From Anodontia alba (taxonomy: Eukaryota > Mollusca > Bivalvia > Lucinida > Lucinidae), in the NCBI GenBank assembly GCA_964016985.1, contig OZ024826.1, positions 71,559,768 through 71,623,767 on the forward strand: a DNA stretch of 64,000 nucleotides. The letters run 5' to 3'. The translations under genes were made by a program, and so were the position numbers. Position 1 is the first letter of the stretch. Each line of letters starts with the position of its first letter. A model generated the notes under the pieces. That model had not been told where the DNA came from. It saw only the letters and a program-made list of their open reading frames with translations, and ran no database searches. Below are positions 32,058 to 42,984 of this stretch, piece after piece.

Positions 32058-32236
32058 TCAAGTAATATCTGTAAAAAAACAGATACACGACGTAGGAATG
32101 AACATACTTATAACAATGAAAAAAGGGAACGGGACTGATTCATAAAAAAAAAAAAAAATCCTGGGTTTTGAACCCACAACCTTCCACGTGGTAGGCGAAC
32201 CCTCTCCCGACTGAGCTATGGGGGCTGTTTCGCTGC
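32058..32236 (-). mobile_element. tRNA-derived SINE-3
   Basis: Minus-strand head GCCCCCATAGCTCAGTCGGG (A box) and GGTTGTGGGTTCAAAACCCA (B box and T arm), followed by a poly-T/A stretch at 32141-32160 and GAATCAGTCCCGTTCCC. The expected acceptor-stem partner (TGGGGGC) is absent, so it is a retroposon head and not a tRNA gene. This head is different from SINE-1. Confidence 0.65.
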
Positions 32237-32612
32237 CGCCCAAAAACTAATTATATATTGCTAAGCAGCTACATTTTTCTACAGCTGAAAATAAACATAA
32301 CTCAATATTGTGCATATGGAAGACAAAGAGTACAGTATCGTTCGAAAAGAATTATAAGTATCCTGTTTTTATTTTTTAGTATTTTCCTGTTTAGGTTTGT
32401 CCTAACCTCGCAGTTTTACCGTGATCTTGAAAACACTTTTCAAAGCATAATGTACAATGACAAAGATGGCGTGCCCTTTTATGGTAATAACAGAAGAGGT
32501 CGTTTTGCAGATTCATTTCTATTGTATGGCATATTGGTGATTTCATAAAGCTGCTCAAGACAATGAGCTTAAACGACTACGTCGAACAATAGATCAGTCA
32601 GTCTTCTTAACA

Positions 32613-32921
32613 ATGATCATTTCCAAAGATTGTTTTCATATTGGATCACCCCTTTTTGGCAAGCTGTGTTGCCTTCTGACAACTCCTGTTTTAGGTATTT
32701 ATGAAAGTTTAAACAATGATCTCTTCCGAAGTTTGTCTTCATATTGGATCACCCCTTTCCGGCAAGCTGCGTTGTCTTCTGACAACTCTTGTTTTTGGTA
32801 TTTATGAAAGTTTAAAAAATGATCACTTCCAAAGATTGTTTTCATATGGGATCACCCCTTTCTGGCAAGCTGCGTTGTCTTCTGACAACTCTTGTTTTTG
32901 GTATTTATGAAAGTTTACCCT
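32613..32921. repeat. Three 103-bp direct repeats
   Basis: TTGGATCACCC at 32641, TTGGATCACCC at 32744 and TGGGATCACCC at 32847 give a constant 103-bp period. Units include TGATCACTTCCAAAGATTGT, GGCAAGCTGCGTTGTCTTCT and GACAACTCTTGTTTTTGG. 103 is not a multiple of 3, and the two overlapping 64-codon ORFs here are products of the repetition. Confidence 0.88.
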
Positions 32922-33375
32922 TGTATTTGTTGATATGCTTAGCCATGTTTTTTTATGTATAAGGTACAGCACAAAATGAAGGAAGTAACAAGACATGTAA
33001 AGATTTGTTGTTGCTGTTTTTTTTTTTGTTTTGTTTTTTTTGCCAGATGTTATATTGTTCTCCATAAGGAAGGAACAAATCATTCACAAATTTAATTACA
33101 AAGGTCAAAATAATAAACATCCAGGCAGTAAAAATTGTATCCCATTAACACAGAGTAATCTTACTCTGAAATCTCATTATTTTATACGTATAAAAGCATG
33201 TATTGTAAATTCATCCTGAAATTGGAAGCCATAGCATTATATTGTACCAAATTCCTTACCATGTGCCTTGTAATGAAAATGAAGGTAAGATTTCCTCATC
33301 GCTTCATTCCAATTCCAATTTGTTTGCAGGTTGTACACCCAGCTGCTTGATTTAAAATGTGCTCGGCTGTAAAAT

Positions 33376-34806
33376 CGGCTCATCATCATCATCATCAGAT
33401 TTTTTATTAACATGCAGGTACAGGGGCAACATCCACATCAGTGGGCCCCCTTCCAGGTAGCTGGCTTGCTGCAGGCATGGTAGATCTCACACCAGATCTC
33501 CAGGTGTGTCTATCATGAGGGTCGATAGCTGAGAGCTTCCACTCTCTGCAATCCCTCTCTGTCAGCTGCTTCCATATCATCTTGGGCCTCCCAGGCCCAC
33601 GCTTTCCTTCAACTTGTATGTCAAAGGCGGTCTTGACTGCACCATAGGTGCATTCCACATGTCCATACCAGCGGAACCTTCTCTCCTTCTGAATGAGGTC
33701 CAGATCCTCAATGCAAAGCCACACAAGTAGCTCATTGTGTGTTGTAGTTGAAAGTTTACAGCCACCGGCTTCTGAGAGTATGTCTCCTAGGTAGCAAAAG
33801 AAAGCTACCACCTCCAGCTTGTCAGGTCCAACTTGGACTTCCCTCTTTTGTCTGCCGTCCAAGGGGCGTGCAGTTCCCTGTCACCGTGTACATCTGTAAT
33901 CAGGCTCCTTTGTTAAGCGCTTGAGCCCACTGCATTTCTTGTGCACCCAGTGCTTGCAGCCATTGCAGAAGATGCTGTTGCTGCATTCTCCAATGCGACA
34001 GACGGTGCATGGAAACTCACCTGAACTCTGCAGGAGGTCCAGGCCCATACCACAGATCATGATCTTTGTCTTTCCTGCATTTACTCTCAGTCTTTTCTCC
34101 TCCATTGCTTCTTTCCAAGTCATGAGCCTCCTGACACATTCCTCGAGCAATTCAGCGATGATAACAAGGTCGTCGGCATAGAGGTCCTCCCAGGGGACCC
34201 CAGAGCGGAACTCGCGTAACAATGCTTCAAGCACAATGATGAAGAGCAGCGGGCTGAGTACCAAGCCTTGTTGAATACTGTCCTTCACTTCAAACTCTTC
34301 TCTGTACTTCTCACAAACACAGACATGGCTCTGTGCATTGGTATACATCCCCTGCACCAGTCACACAATCTACTACTCCACACCAAGTTTTCTCAGCACC
34401 CACCAGATGATCTTCTGAGGCACTCGATCAAACGCTTCTTTAGGTCTATGAAAGCCATGTAGAGTCTGTTGTTGGCAGCTAAATACTTCTCTTGCAGCTG
34501 CCTGACAACAAAGATTGCATCTGTGCCTCTGCTTGGGATGAAGCCAAACTGGGAATCCTCGATTGATACCAACTGTCTGATGAGGCCGTCCACAATCCTC
34601 TCCAAGACTTTCATGACCTGCTCTGTCAGTTGAGACCACGCTAGTTGCCCCTTTCCAATGCATACCCCTTACCCTTGTAGAGGCAGACAATGAAACTCTG
34701 CTCCCAGTCAGAGGTACCTTGCCATCGCGAATGATTGCAGCTGTGAGGTCATGAATCATCTCCATCACTATGACTGATGGGCTGCATTCAGTTAATGGAA
34801 ACATTC
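33376..34806 (-). pseudogene. Non-LTR retrotransposon LINE-B, dead 3' part with PHD-like finger
   Basis: Minus strand, 5' truncated near 34806, 3' end near 33376 with a (GAT)n-type tail. In order: RT fingers with DSQFGFIPSRGTDAIFVV (about 34555-34500) and FIDLKKAFDRVP, which needs a frame change near 34440; the palm with SIQQGLVLSPLLF (about 34290-34250) and YADDL (about 34180); NAGKTKIMICGMGLDL; a PHD-like finger with CTVC, CNGC, H and C ligands (about 33884-34006); then GDILSEAGGC, and after a deletion RRFRWYGHVE, GKRGPGRPKMIWKQL and GRGPTDVDVAPVPA at the end. Stops, frameshifts and the internal loss rule out activity. The finger between RT and the C-terminal domain is family-typical as far as I recall. 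Confidence 0.85.
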
Positions 34807-35402
34807 ACGGATACTTGCAAACTATAGCAAACTTTCAATACAGTTGTGACAATGTTCAAAGGATGGTAACAAATATCTGCAAACTGTTCTCAAGCTGTCT
34901 TTTGGCACTACTAAAGTGGCAGCCTATGCAAATGAAGCTTTTGTATGCTTCTTCGTAAAAAAAATATGGAAAATATGAAAATATTTACTGGGTTGATATT
35001 ATACAGTCAATCCCTTATAAAATTAATCATCGATACAATTTATTCAACCTAATATCAAGTCTCATCAACCAGAACTAGAGCTGCTCTCTAATTTGAGGTG
35101 ACATAAGACCAGTTTACAATAATCATTCAACAGATGCAAAATAGCTTGGGAAAATCTCTTGTGAGTGATTTTGCTTTATTGAATGCAGTCCAGGATTAAG
35201 CCCCCACTAGTCTATACTGCTGTCCATCTCGGCAGATATTGTAATGCAGAACCACTTTCTGGTATTTCTTGCAATGTGATCAATGTATGAGGCTGCCTGC
35301 TTTGCCTGCTGTTGTGTTTTCTTGTATCAAGTTTCCATTAGTACCAAAGCTGCATTTTGGTCAATGTACCTTCAGCTGCTGCCCTTGTTTGCTTTCTGTT
35401 TT
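34807..35402. other. No established gene; possible coding relic
   Basis: On the minus strand at 35370-35205 there is protein-like sequence (AASYIDHIARNTRKWF, CITISAEMDSSID) with one internal stop upstream and a stop at the end. Family unknown. The rest shows nothing beyond AT-rich sequence. Confidence 0.25.
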
Positions 35403-37531
35403 TTAGCTCACCTGAGCACAAAGTGCTCATGGTGAGCTATTGTGGTCAGTCAATGTCCGTCATCCGTCGTTCGTTGTTCGTCATTCGTCGTCAACAATTA
35501 CTTTAAAAGCCTACTCCTCCTACACCCCTGTGCCAACTGACGATACTTGGTAGGAAGCATCGGGGTGACTTGTAGGTCAAAAATAGCTAAAATCGTTCCA
35601 ATCGGAAATCCAAGATGGCTGCCATGGCCGCCGTCTTGAAAATCTATTTGTCGCTTCTTCTCCTGAACCGAAAGGCCAATTGACTCCAAACTTGCTAGGA
35701 AGCATCGGGGTGACTTGTAGATCAAAAATAGCTAAAATCGTGCCGATTGGAAATCCAAGATGGCCACCATCCATCTTGAAAATCTATTTTTTGCTTCTCC
35801 TCCTGAACCGAAAGGCCAATTGACTCCAAACTTGCTAGGAAGCATCGGGGTAACTTGTAGATCAAAAATAGCTAAAATCATAGCCATGGCGGCCATCTTG
35901 AAAATCTATTTTTCGCTTCTACTCCTGAACTGAAAGGCAAATTGACTCCAAACTTGCTAGGAAGCATTGGGGTGACTTATAGATCAAAAATAGCTAAAAT
36001 CGTGCCGATCAGAAATCCAAGATGGCCACCATGGCAGCCATCTTGAAAATCTATGTTTTGCTTCTTCTCCTGAACCGAAAGGCCAGTTGACTCCAAACTT
36101 GCTAGGAAGCATCGGGATGACTTGTTAAAGCAATCATCATGAATCTTGCTAAAAATGTTTGTCTTGATGATTTCTAGGTCAAGTTCGAAACTGGGTCACC
36201 TGGGGTCAAAAACTAGGTCACCTGGCCAAATCAGCGGAAAACCTTGTTATCACTCTAGCGGTCACATTTTTCAAGCAATCATCATGAATCTTGCTCAAAA
36301 TGTTTGTCTTGATGGTTTTTAGGTCAAGTTTGAAACTGGGTCACTTTGGGTCAAAAACTAGGTCATCTGGCTAAATCAGCTAAAACCTTGTTAACACTCT
36401 AGCAGTCACATTTTTGAAGCAGTCATCATGAATCTTGCTTAAAATGTTTTGTCTTGATGAGTTCTAGGTCAAGTTTGAAACTGGGTCACTTGGGGTCAAA
36501 AACTAGGTCACCAGGCCAAATCAGCAGAAAACTTTTTTAACTCTCTAGCGGTCACATTTTTTAAGCAATCATCATGAATCTTGCTCAAAATGCTTGTCTT
36601 GATGATTTCTAGGTCAGGTTCAAAACTGGGTCACCTGGGGTCAAAAACTAGGTCACCTGGCAAAATCAGCGGAAAACCTTGTTAACACTCTAGTAGTCAC
36701 ATTTTTCAAGCAATCATCATGAATCTTGCTCAAAATTTTGTCTTGATGAGTTCTAGGTCAAGTTTGAAACTGGGTCACTTGGGGTCAAAAACTAGGTCAC
36801 CAGGCAAAATCAGCAGAAAATTTTGTTAACACTCTTGTGGTCACATTCATGAATCTTGCTCAAAATGTTTGTCTTGATGATTTCTAGGTCAAGTTTAAAA
36901 CTGGGTCACATGGGGTCAAAAAACTAGGTCACCAGGCCAAATCAGCAGAAAACTGTTAACGCTCCAGAGGTCACATTTTTTAATATCATCATAAATATTG
37001 CTCAAAATGTTCGTCTTGATGATTTCTAGGTCTAGTTTAAAACTGGGTCACTTGATATCAGAAACTAGGTCACCTGGCCAAATCAAAGGAAAACCTTGTT
37101 GATGCTCTAGAGGTCACATTTTTGAAGTGATCATCATGAATCTTGCTCAAAATGTTTGTCTTGATGATTTCAAGGTGATGTATATTTTTCTATCCAGTGA
37201 CTTTCTTAAGTTTTTCCGTTTAGGTCAGTTTCTCAGTAATTATTGGTCCTACAGAGTGATATTTGGTACTTGTGAATTGTTTGTGTTTAGGTCAGTTTCT
37301 CAGTAACTATACTTAGTACATGCATACATCTTAGCATGGCCTCTTGAGTGCAGTCATCCATATTTGACCTTGACCTTTATTTCACAGTCCATTAGACATG
37401 CTACATTGTCTTACTTGTTAATATAATCATTTTGAATTTGATCAAAATGTTTGCCTTGATCAGTTCTAGATCAGGTTCTCAAAGTGCTATGATGCTCAGG
37501 TGAGCGTTACAGGGCCATCATGGCCCTCTTG
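35403..37531 (+). mobile_element. Chimeric HINE/pearl-like element J
   Basis: The head is perfect: TTAGCTCACCTGAGCACAAA + GTGCTCATGGTGAGCT hairpin, GTCCGTCATCCGTCGTTCG, GTCAACAATTAC. Units up to about 36125 are the AAGATGGCCGCC 145-bp type of element C. From GACTTGTTAAAGCAATCATC onward the units are the AACACTCTAGCGGTCACATT type of element E, also 145 bp apart (36261, 36405, 36551, 36696). It ends CTCAGGTGAGCGTTACAGG, the hairpin AGGGCC-ATCAT-GGCCCT and CTTG. Intact ends with a switched core show that cores are exchangeable. Confidence 0.85.
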
Positions 37532-37583
37532 TTTTTCTCTGTGCTGTCGATAGTTTTGTATTTTGTGTTTATGTTTAGAATAA

Positions 37584-37682
37584 GGGTGTGGACTTGTAAA
37601 AACAGGTTTAAGCTCCATCCGCTTACTGTTGACCATTCCAAGGCAGTATTTCTGTTGCAGTTCCTTTTTGTTTTGTTTGATT
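37584..37682 (+). repeat. Inverted repeat arm, left
   Basis: AAGGGTGTGGACTTGTAAAA, ACCATTCCAAGGCAGTATTT and GCAGTTCCTTTTTGTTTTG are the reverse complement, with some mismatches and indels, of 38095-38198. A third relative lies at about 46065-46140 (ACCACCTTGGAATGGTCAAA). The 96-codon ORF here (37520-37810) overlaps the arm and is not supported. Confidence 0.6.
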
Positions 37683-38094
37683 TCATTGGTGTGTTGTGTG
37701 ATGTCATGTCATGTCATTCTAACCCTATTTGGTGCTTTGGGAGGGCTGTGTTCCATGACCCAGGGTATCCTGGTATGCAAATAAGTAAATTACTTTGTCA
37801 CAGAAAATAATGAGATGTTGGCTTTTGGTTGTTCTGTGTTGGTGGAATAAATTTTAACACCTCAATGATGAATGTTTTTACTCTCATAAATTAATTTTCA
37901 AATGACTTGTCCCTTCTGTAAAGCTAAGTTTGAAAGTGAAATTATTACATGTGGTAAAAATCAACAAACCTATAAATGTTCTGTCACAGTAGTCAGTGTG
38001 TTCAAATAAATGTATAGTAAAAAATATAACCTTGTTTGGTGACCTGAGGCTGCTAGTTCCTAGCTGTATTACCTCAAATAGAAAATTGAAACAA

Positions 38095-38198
38095 ATAAAA
38101 CAAAAAAGGAACTACAACAGAAACACTACCTTGGAATGGTCGACAGTGAACTGTTGAGGTTTAAACCTGGTTTTACTAGCACCTAATCCACACCCTTA
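38095..38198 (-). repeat. Inverted repeat arm, right
   Basis: AAACAAAAAAGGAACTACAA, CAGAAACACTACCTTGGAAT and AATCCACACCCTTA mirror the left arm at 37584-37682. Arms are about 100 bp with a loop of about 410 bp. Either a foldback element or two inverted insertions of one dispersed repeat. Confidence 0.6.
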
Positions 38199-38394
38199 TC
38201 TCCTAAAGCAGTTCTGAACATAAGCACACAATACAAAGGCTTTTGGTTCCCAAGTGTATTACATCAAACAGAAAATTGAAACCAGAAGTCACAGGTCAAG
38301 GTTATATTTACCCTATAGCCATGCACATTCATGCTCTAAACTGGTCATACTCTATTACAGCATGATACTTTGACTGCCTTAATAACTCTAAGCA

Positions 38395-38600
38395 TTTGGT
38401 CTGACAGGCCTGGGCAAACAGTTTAGAACCAGATCAGATGTCACAGAATATGGCATCTGATCAGGGTCCACACTATTTGCCACCCATCTAGCAATATTTT
38501 AGAGACATCAACAGGCAGTAGAATAAACCATTTATAATTTTAGGACAATTATGGTAAGGATTATGGTGTCCAAACACTAAGGGTAAATACAGTATATCTG
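38395..38600. repeat. M1 MITE-like copy just upstream of the exon
   Basis: GGGCAAACAGTTTAGAACCA, CAGATCAGATGTCACAGAAT / TATGGCATCTGATCAGGGTC (foldback), ATCAACAGGCAGTAGAATAA, TTATAATTTTAGGACAATTA and ACTAAGGGTAAATACAG. It ends about 30 bases before the splice acceptor at 38630, so it sits in the intron close to the branch-site region. Confidence 0.55.
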
Positions 38601-38614
38601 TTGTAATGATTTTA

Positions 38615-38630
38615 TTTATCTGTTTTACAG
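38615..38630 (+). promoter_or_regulatory. Splice acceptor of the large exon
   Basis: TTATTTATCTGTTTTACAG provides a pyrimidine-rich tract and CAG directly before the open frame. It is the best acceptor seen in this part of the window. Confidence 0.75.
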
Positions 38631-40238
38631 GAGGTAATGATGAACAGAGAAGATAACTATATTCACAACAGTCACTCTAAGGAAGAGCTTGATCCACCAG
38701 CAATCCCAGAATCTTTAGACAGAAAAGAGCGGATAAATCTGTCAAGGAAAATGAAACATCCTGTTACCCCTCCTCCACCTTCTGTAGGCACTACAGAAAT
38801 TATAATCAGTCGTACATTAAATGAAGGTAAAAATTGCAGTGCTGATTATGTGTCTCAAAATCCTTTGCAGTTTTCGCAAATTATAGACAAATCATCTCGC
38901 AGAAAAAGTGCTGAAGCTTTAGGGGTGAAAGAAAATGGACTTAGATCTAGTTTGGATTCAAAGTTAAACAGAAAATCAGGATCCAATATAAATGACATCA
39001 GAGGAAGTACTGTTTTTCCACAAATATTTCGAAAGAATGATGTCTCAGATTCATATGAGGATGGAAGTAAATATTACTTTAACAATGACACAGCAACACA
39101 AGGAAAATATTTAAAGCTGTCTGAAGATACTTTGAATGAGACTTTTACTGCTGTGGAAGAATCAACTGCTTCAAGTTCAAAAGCAAACTTAATGACAACA
39201 AAGGTAGAAAAGGGATCATGCAATGGTGCCATTCTTGATAAAACAACATCTGCTGCTGTTTCTTGTGACCCTTTAAAAAACATTCCAAAAATTCAGGTTA
39301 AATCTCCAAGTATTACAGATGATATAAATGCTGATCTTGACAAATTTAATAGTGCTATTCAAGGTTCTAGTCTGTCTCAAACTGATAAGCATGAGGTAAA
39401 AAACAACAAGGTTGGAAGTGTGCTGACAAAGATACCATATGATACTGTACAAAATGAAGGAGTGATGAAGTCTTTGGAATATGATCATTCTCCAGAAATG
39501 CAAGTGATGTTCAATTCATTAAGTCCTGTATTACAACGCAGAAATCCATCCAAAAAGAATGCAAGAAAAACAGGGAGCGATTCTAGTGAAAGCAGTCCAG
39601 AAACTGAGAAGAAGTCAGATGTAAATAAAAAAATTGATGCTTTAAAGCCTACTATTCGAAACACCTTGGCTGTGGAACTTGAGAGTAGTGAGTCCTTGTT
39701 TATGGATCCTAAAATGTCACAAACTTGGCATGGAGCTACAAGTGCTAACTGGTCTCAGATATATGGCCCACAAATGAGGGAAATGATGAGGTTAAATGGA
39801 CTGTCTGATGGAGAACATGGTGACATTGATAACTCTCTTAGTATCAAAGAAAGGAATTTTAATCAGGGCTCAAAAACTTTACCTAGTTCCAAATCATTGC
39901 TAGATGAAATGCATAAAAAGTTTTGTGCAGATCAGTACGATCATAAGGCTGAGTCAGAAATGGCAAGAGCATTAGTTTTATTAAGACTAAAATCACCCAA
40001 TCCTTCAAAATCAAAGAAAGTTGGTGGTTCACAAGCAAAAAGAAGTGCAAGTTTTAACATAAAAATGGGTACAGGAACAAATTCTTCAGCAAGTTCAGAT
40101 TCTTCACCCCTGTTACCTAGATTACCAGAGAGAATAAGAATAAAGACCAGCCCTAATATGCAGTATCCAGCAAAATCGGGTAGGGCAGCAAGGGAGAAAA
40201 CTCCTGAAGCATTGATTATTTCCAAAGATGTGGAACAG
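38631..40238 (+). CDS. Large internal exon of an unrecognised gene (536 codons)
   Basis: The only convincing host coding sequence. The reading frame is open from a splice acceptor (TTTATCTGTTTTACAG, AG at 38629-38630) to a donor (GAACAG followed by GTCAGT, exon end 40238); 1608 bp is exactly 536 codons, so both borders are phase 0. The first ATG (38637) is two codons inside and need not be the start. Beyond the donor the frame stops after seven codons (to 40262). The protein is rich in Ser, Lys and Asn, with no membrane segment, signal peptide or recognised domain: PVTPPPPSVG near residue 45, many Ser/Thr-Pro sites (KSPSITDD, SSPETEKK, HSPEMQ, KTSPNMQ, EKTPEAL), and basic stretches (QRRNPSKKNARK, SPNPSKSKK). 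A short denser segment (ESEMARALVLLRLKSP, about residue 440) may be helical. Probably a disordered regulatory region of a larger protein; adjoining exons were not found. Confidence 0.85.
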
Positions 40239-40244
40239 GTCAGT
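40236..40244 (+). promoter_or_regulatory. Splice donor of the large exon
   Basis: CAG|GTCAGT matches the eukaryotic donor consensus at 7-8 of 9 positions and is followed by an in-frame stop 18 bases later, as expected for an intron. Confidence 0.75.
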
Positions 40245-40262
40245 ATTTGTTATATCCCTTGA

Positions 40263-41240
40263 TATATGATATTTCTCTACACCTTTCCTGGATGCATACC
40301 ACAGTTTCTATCAATACTAGGGCAGTGAAGTTGATTACCATTTCTAGCAAGCACAGTGCAGATGCCCATTTAATGATATATTAGATACATACATGCCATA
40401 AAGTTACCTTGCTATGATAATACTTACAGCAACATTCACAGACAGCAGCTGTCAAAAAAACCTACCCACCTTTGGCCTCATCGCATTTTAAGCAAAAAGT
40501 GCCCAAGTCCTGCACAAGAGCTGCAAAAATATACAAAGAAGTATTGTTGGAGATTCCTGGAAACAGGAATGAATATCTGTATGCTATTTTAATTAATTGT
40601 TTTTGCTACACAGCCTTGGAAGCAAACTCATATATCATGCTAAAAAACTGCTCTGGTCCAAAATCCACACTGTCATATTTTCTGTATTATCCCATAACAG
40701 TGAAGTCATGTGACTCAAATAAAGATCATTATTTTCATGCTTAGCATAGACTAAGTATGGTAATATAGATATGAGCTTATTATTTCACAAGAAGTACTTA
40801 CATACCTGTGTCAGAGTCCACCCCTAAGTATCTAAGTATTTAGAATTTTCCACAAGGTAACAAGAGGAAATTGTGTAATGCACCCAAAAATATGTTGTCT
40901 TTATACTTAGTATGGTAATATTAACATTTCACTAAGTATGGTAATATTAACATTTCACTTAGTATGGTAATATTAACATTTCACTAAGTATGGTAATATT
41001 AACATTTCACAAGAAGTACTTACATACCAGTGTCGGACCCACCCCTAAGTATTTAAAATTTTCCCAAAGATCACAAGAGGAAAATTGTGTAATGCACCCC
41101 AACAATATGTTGTCTTAATACTTAGTATGCTAACAGTAAGGATGGGACAGTAGTATGACTGTATCATTTTATAAGCGATGCAATGAGCATCATAGACAGA
41201 GAAGAAAAAACAATGCCACATAATATTTATAAATATTTTT
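40263..41240. repeat. Intronic sequence with a ~225-bp direct duplication and 26-bp repeats
   Basis: CACAAGAAGTACTTACATAC, CACCCCTAAGTAT, TTGTGTAATGCACCC and ATATGTTGTCTT occur twice, near 40785-40905 and 41009-41130. Between them TAGTATGGTAATATTAACAT + TTCACT is repeated four times with a 26-bp period (about 40915-41020). No exon identified; the 90-codon ORF at 40472-40744 lacks any supporting feature. Confidence 0.7.
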
Positions 41241-41249
41241 ATTGATTTG

Positions 41250-41530
41250 TCTGGCTGGGTGGCCTAGTGACAGGTGCTCTTGAAATGCAAGCGGTAGGTG
41301 TGTTCAAGCACAAGCCCAGGCCAAAAACATCATCGACCATTTCTACACCTAGCTCGTACTCGGTTTGCTCATTGAGTATAAAGTGAACAGGATGGCACCT
41401 GGTGACAGACAGTGGCATTAAGCATGTATGGGCAATCCATGAAAGAAAGGCTGTACCAGTGCATGTACACAACACATATTCGACTCTGACTTGGTTGCCT
41501 GCTAGTGTTAGACATATGCTCAACATTAAC
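41250..41530 (+). mobile_element. tRNA-derived SINE-like repeat
   Basis: A-box-like GGCTGGGTGGCCTAGTGACA and B-box-like GTAGGTGTGTTCAAGCACAA are spaced as in a class II tRNA. Downstream CAGGCCAAAAACATCATCGA and further unique-looking body sequence continue to about 41530. The boxes are decayed. The opposite-strand ORF over it (41239-41526) is not credible. Confidence 0.4.
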
Positions 41531-41649
41531 AGTTCATTTTTCCTTGGAGAAATGTCAGTTGATGTTATACTCCCACTAGCAGATCATGTGGTCAAATTTA
41601 CTAGAATAATATTGGGCTGATGCAAACCAAATCATGGCCAAAATTTGGT

Positions 41650-42160
41650 GTTATTTTTGTCATTTGGTATTTTTTTTTTTTTTTTTTTTTTAAAATGGAA
41701 TCAGTAAAAGAATTGTAACTATTTGCCATTTTATAAACAGCCCAGCTCTAGTATTAGTTACTGATACATTAATTAATATGAACATAGGCTTTGCCTATAG
41801 GCGAGCTAGCAATGCACTATGCTTTGAAAAAAAGCACATTTTGCAGTTACAGTACAACTGGATAATATTAAAGCCAAAAATCGTCCAAAAAATCAAAGTA
41901 TAAGACCCAAGCTATACCGTTAAAATTTTGGTACCGGATTCTGGAATCGGATTTTCCCAGTTGGTCCCGACAAATACAAATAGATCTGCAACATTAATTG
42001 AGAAGCCGACAAACTGCAAACAAAATGTTTATTTCTGGTTTGGTTTGATGGCAACAAAACGTACATGTGCTGTACCATAGAGCTTGCTTGCGCACGCCTT
42101 TGGCCTGTGGCACATGTGGCTTCGGCCACATGCGGCAGCGAGCTTGCTATAAAGTGTCCT
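41650..42160. other. No gene; poly-T and unassigned sequence
   Basis: A T-run of more than 20 bases at about 41668-41693 and otherwise unassigned sequence. GGCACATGTGGCTTCGGCCA and CATGCGGCAGCGAGCTTGC (about 42108-42148) form a small GC-richer foldback with no recognised identity. Confidence 0.3.
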
Positions 42161-42245
42161 ATTGGAAATACAAACAGAAAATTGAATCATGGATCTTTCA
42201 TATGTCAAGCAGCCACTCTACCAATTGAGATATTGAGGAACATGT
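42160..42245 (-). pseudogene. Weak tRNA-like segment
   Basis: The minus strand reads ATCTCAATTGGTAGAGTGGC (A box) and GATCCATGATTCAATTTTC where a B box is expected. No acceptor stem. Probably an old tRNA-derived SINE head. Confidence 0.35.
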
Positions 42246-42537
42246 TCTCAAATGACGGTTTACACATACATCTTTGATATGGAAAAGTCAGTTTTGAACA
42301 ATGAAATTTATGAAAGTTTCTGAAATCTATTTCTTTTCTTTATTTTTCTTGTTTTTTTTTTTTGTTTTTTTTATTTTTATTTTATTTTTTTTAGAGTATT
42401 TGGGGTACTCACAACTGACCCAGTATATTTTGTATTATGATAAGGATTGACATATTGAATGAATGAGTGGATGTTTATCTGACCAGCCTGTCTGTCTGTG
42501 GTCATGAAATAGTGAGTCATAACCAAATGAGATGCAC

Positions 42538-42726
42538 TGTGAGAAAATGTACCTTTGGACATATGCACCTACAATCTGATCAGAATCTTCACTGGGTGCA
42601 TTTTGGATATTGAAACATGCAAAGTCCCTCCATGTGGACATCAAAGACTCTGATCAGACTGTGCATATTTGCAGGCAGATATGAGTCTTCATTTGGTGCA
42701 CTTGTCAGATTGTATGTTTTCTCACA
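42538..42726. mobile_element. MITE with TGTGAGAAAATGTAC ends
   Basis: TGTGAGAAAATGTACC at the left and GTATGTTTTCTCACA at the right are near-perfect inverted ends of a 189-bp element. Interior TGATCAGAATCTTCAC, GGTGCATTTTGGA and CTCTGATCAGACTGTGCATA. A degenerate relative is at 56480-56710. The preceding 42300-42420 is dominated by poly-T. Confidence 0.65.
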
Positions 42727-42984
42727 TTGCTGTTTGACAAACTTTTTATCTGAAAGTCGTATACATAACTAAGCTGTAGCAAGTACCCATCCATGGTAAA
42801 TTATGGGAGACACTGAAAATTTTATGGTATCTATAATCTTAGTATCATCATGATGGGGCATCGTCTAACTTTCTATCTCAACTCATATGTTGTCTGAGTC
42901 TGGCTATTGCCAGAATCACTGAGGAAAATAACTACCCAGTATAATGGATTCAGATGCCATTAATGCAATTTTTTAAGCTAAATT

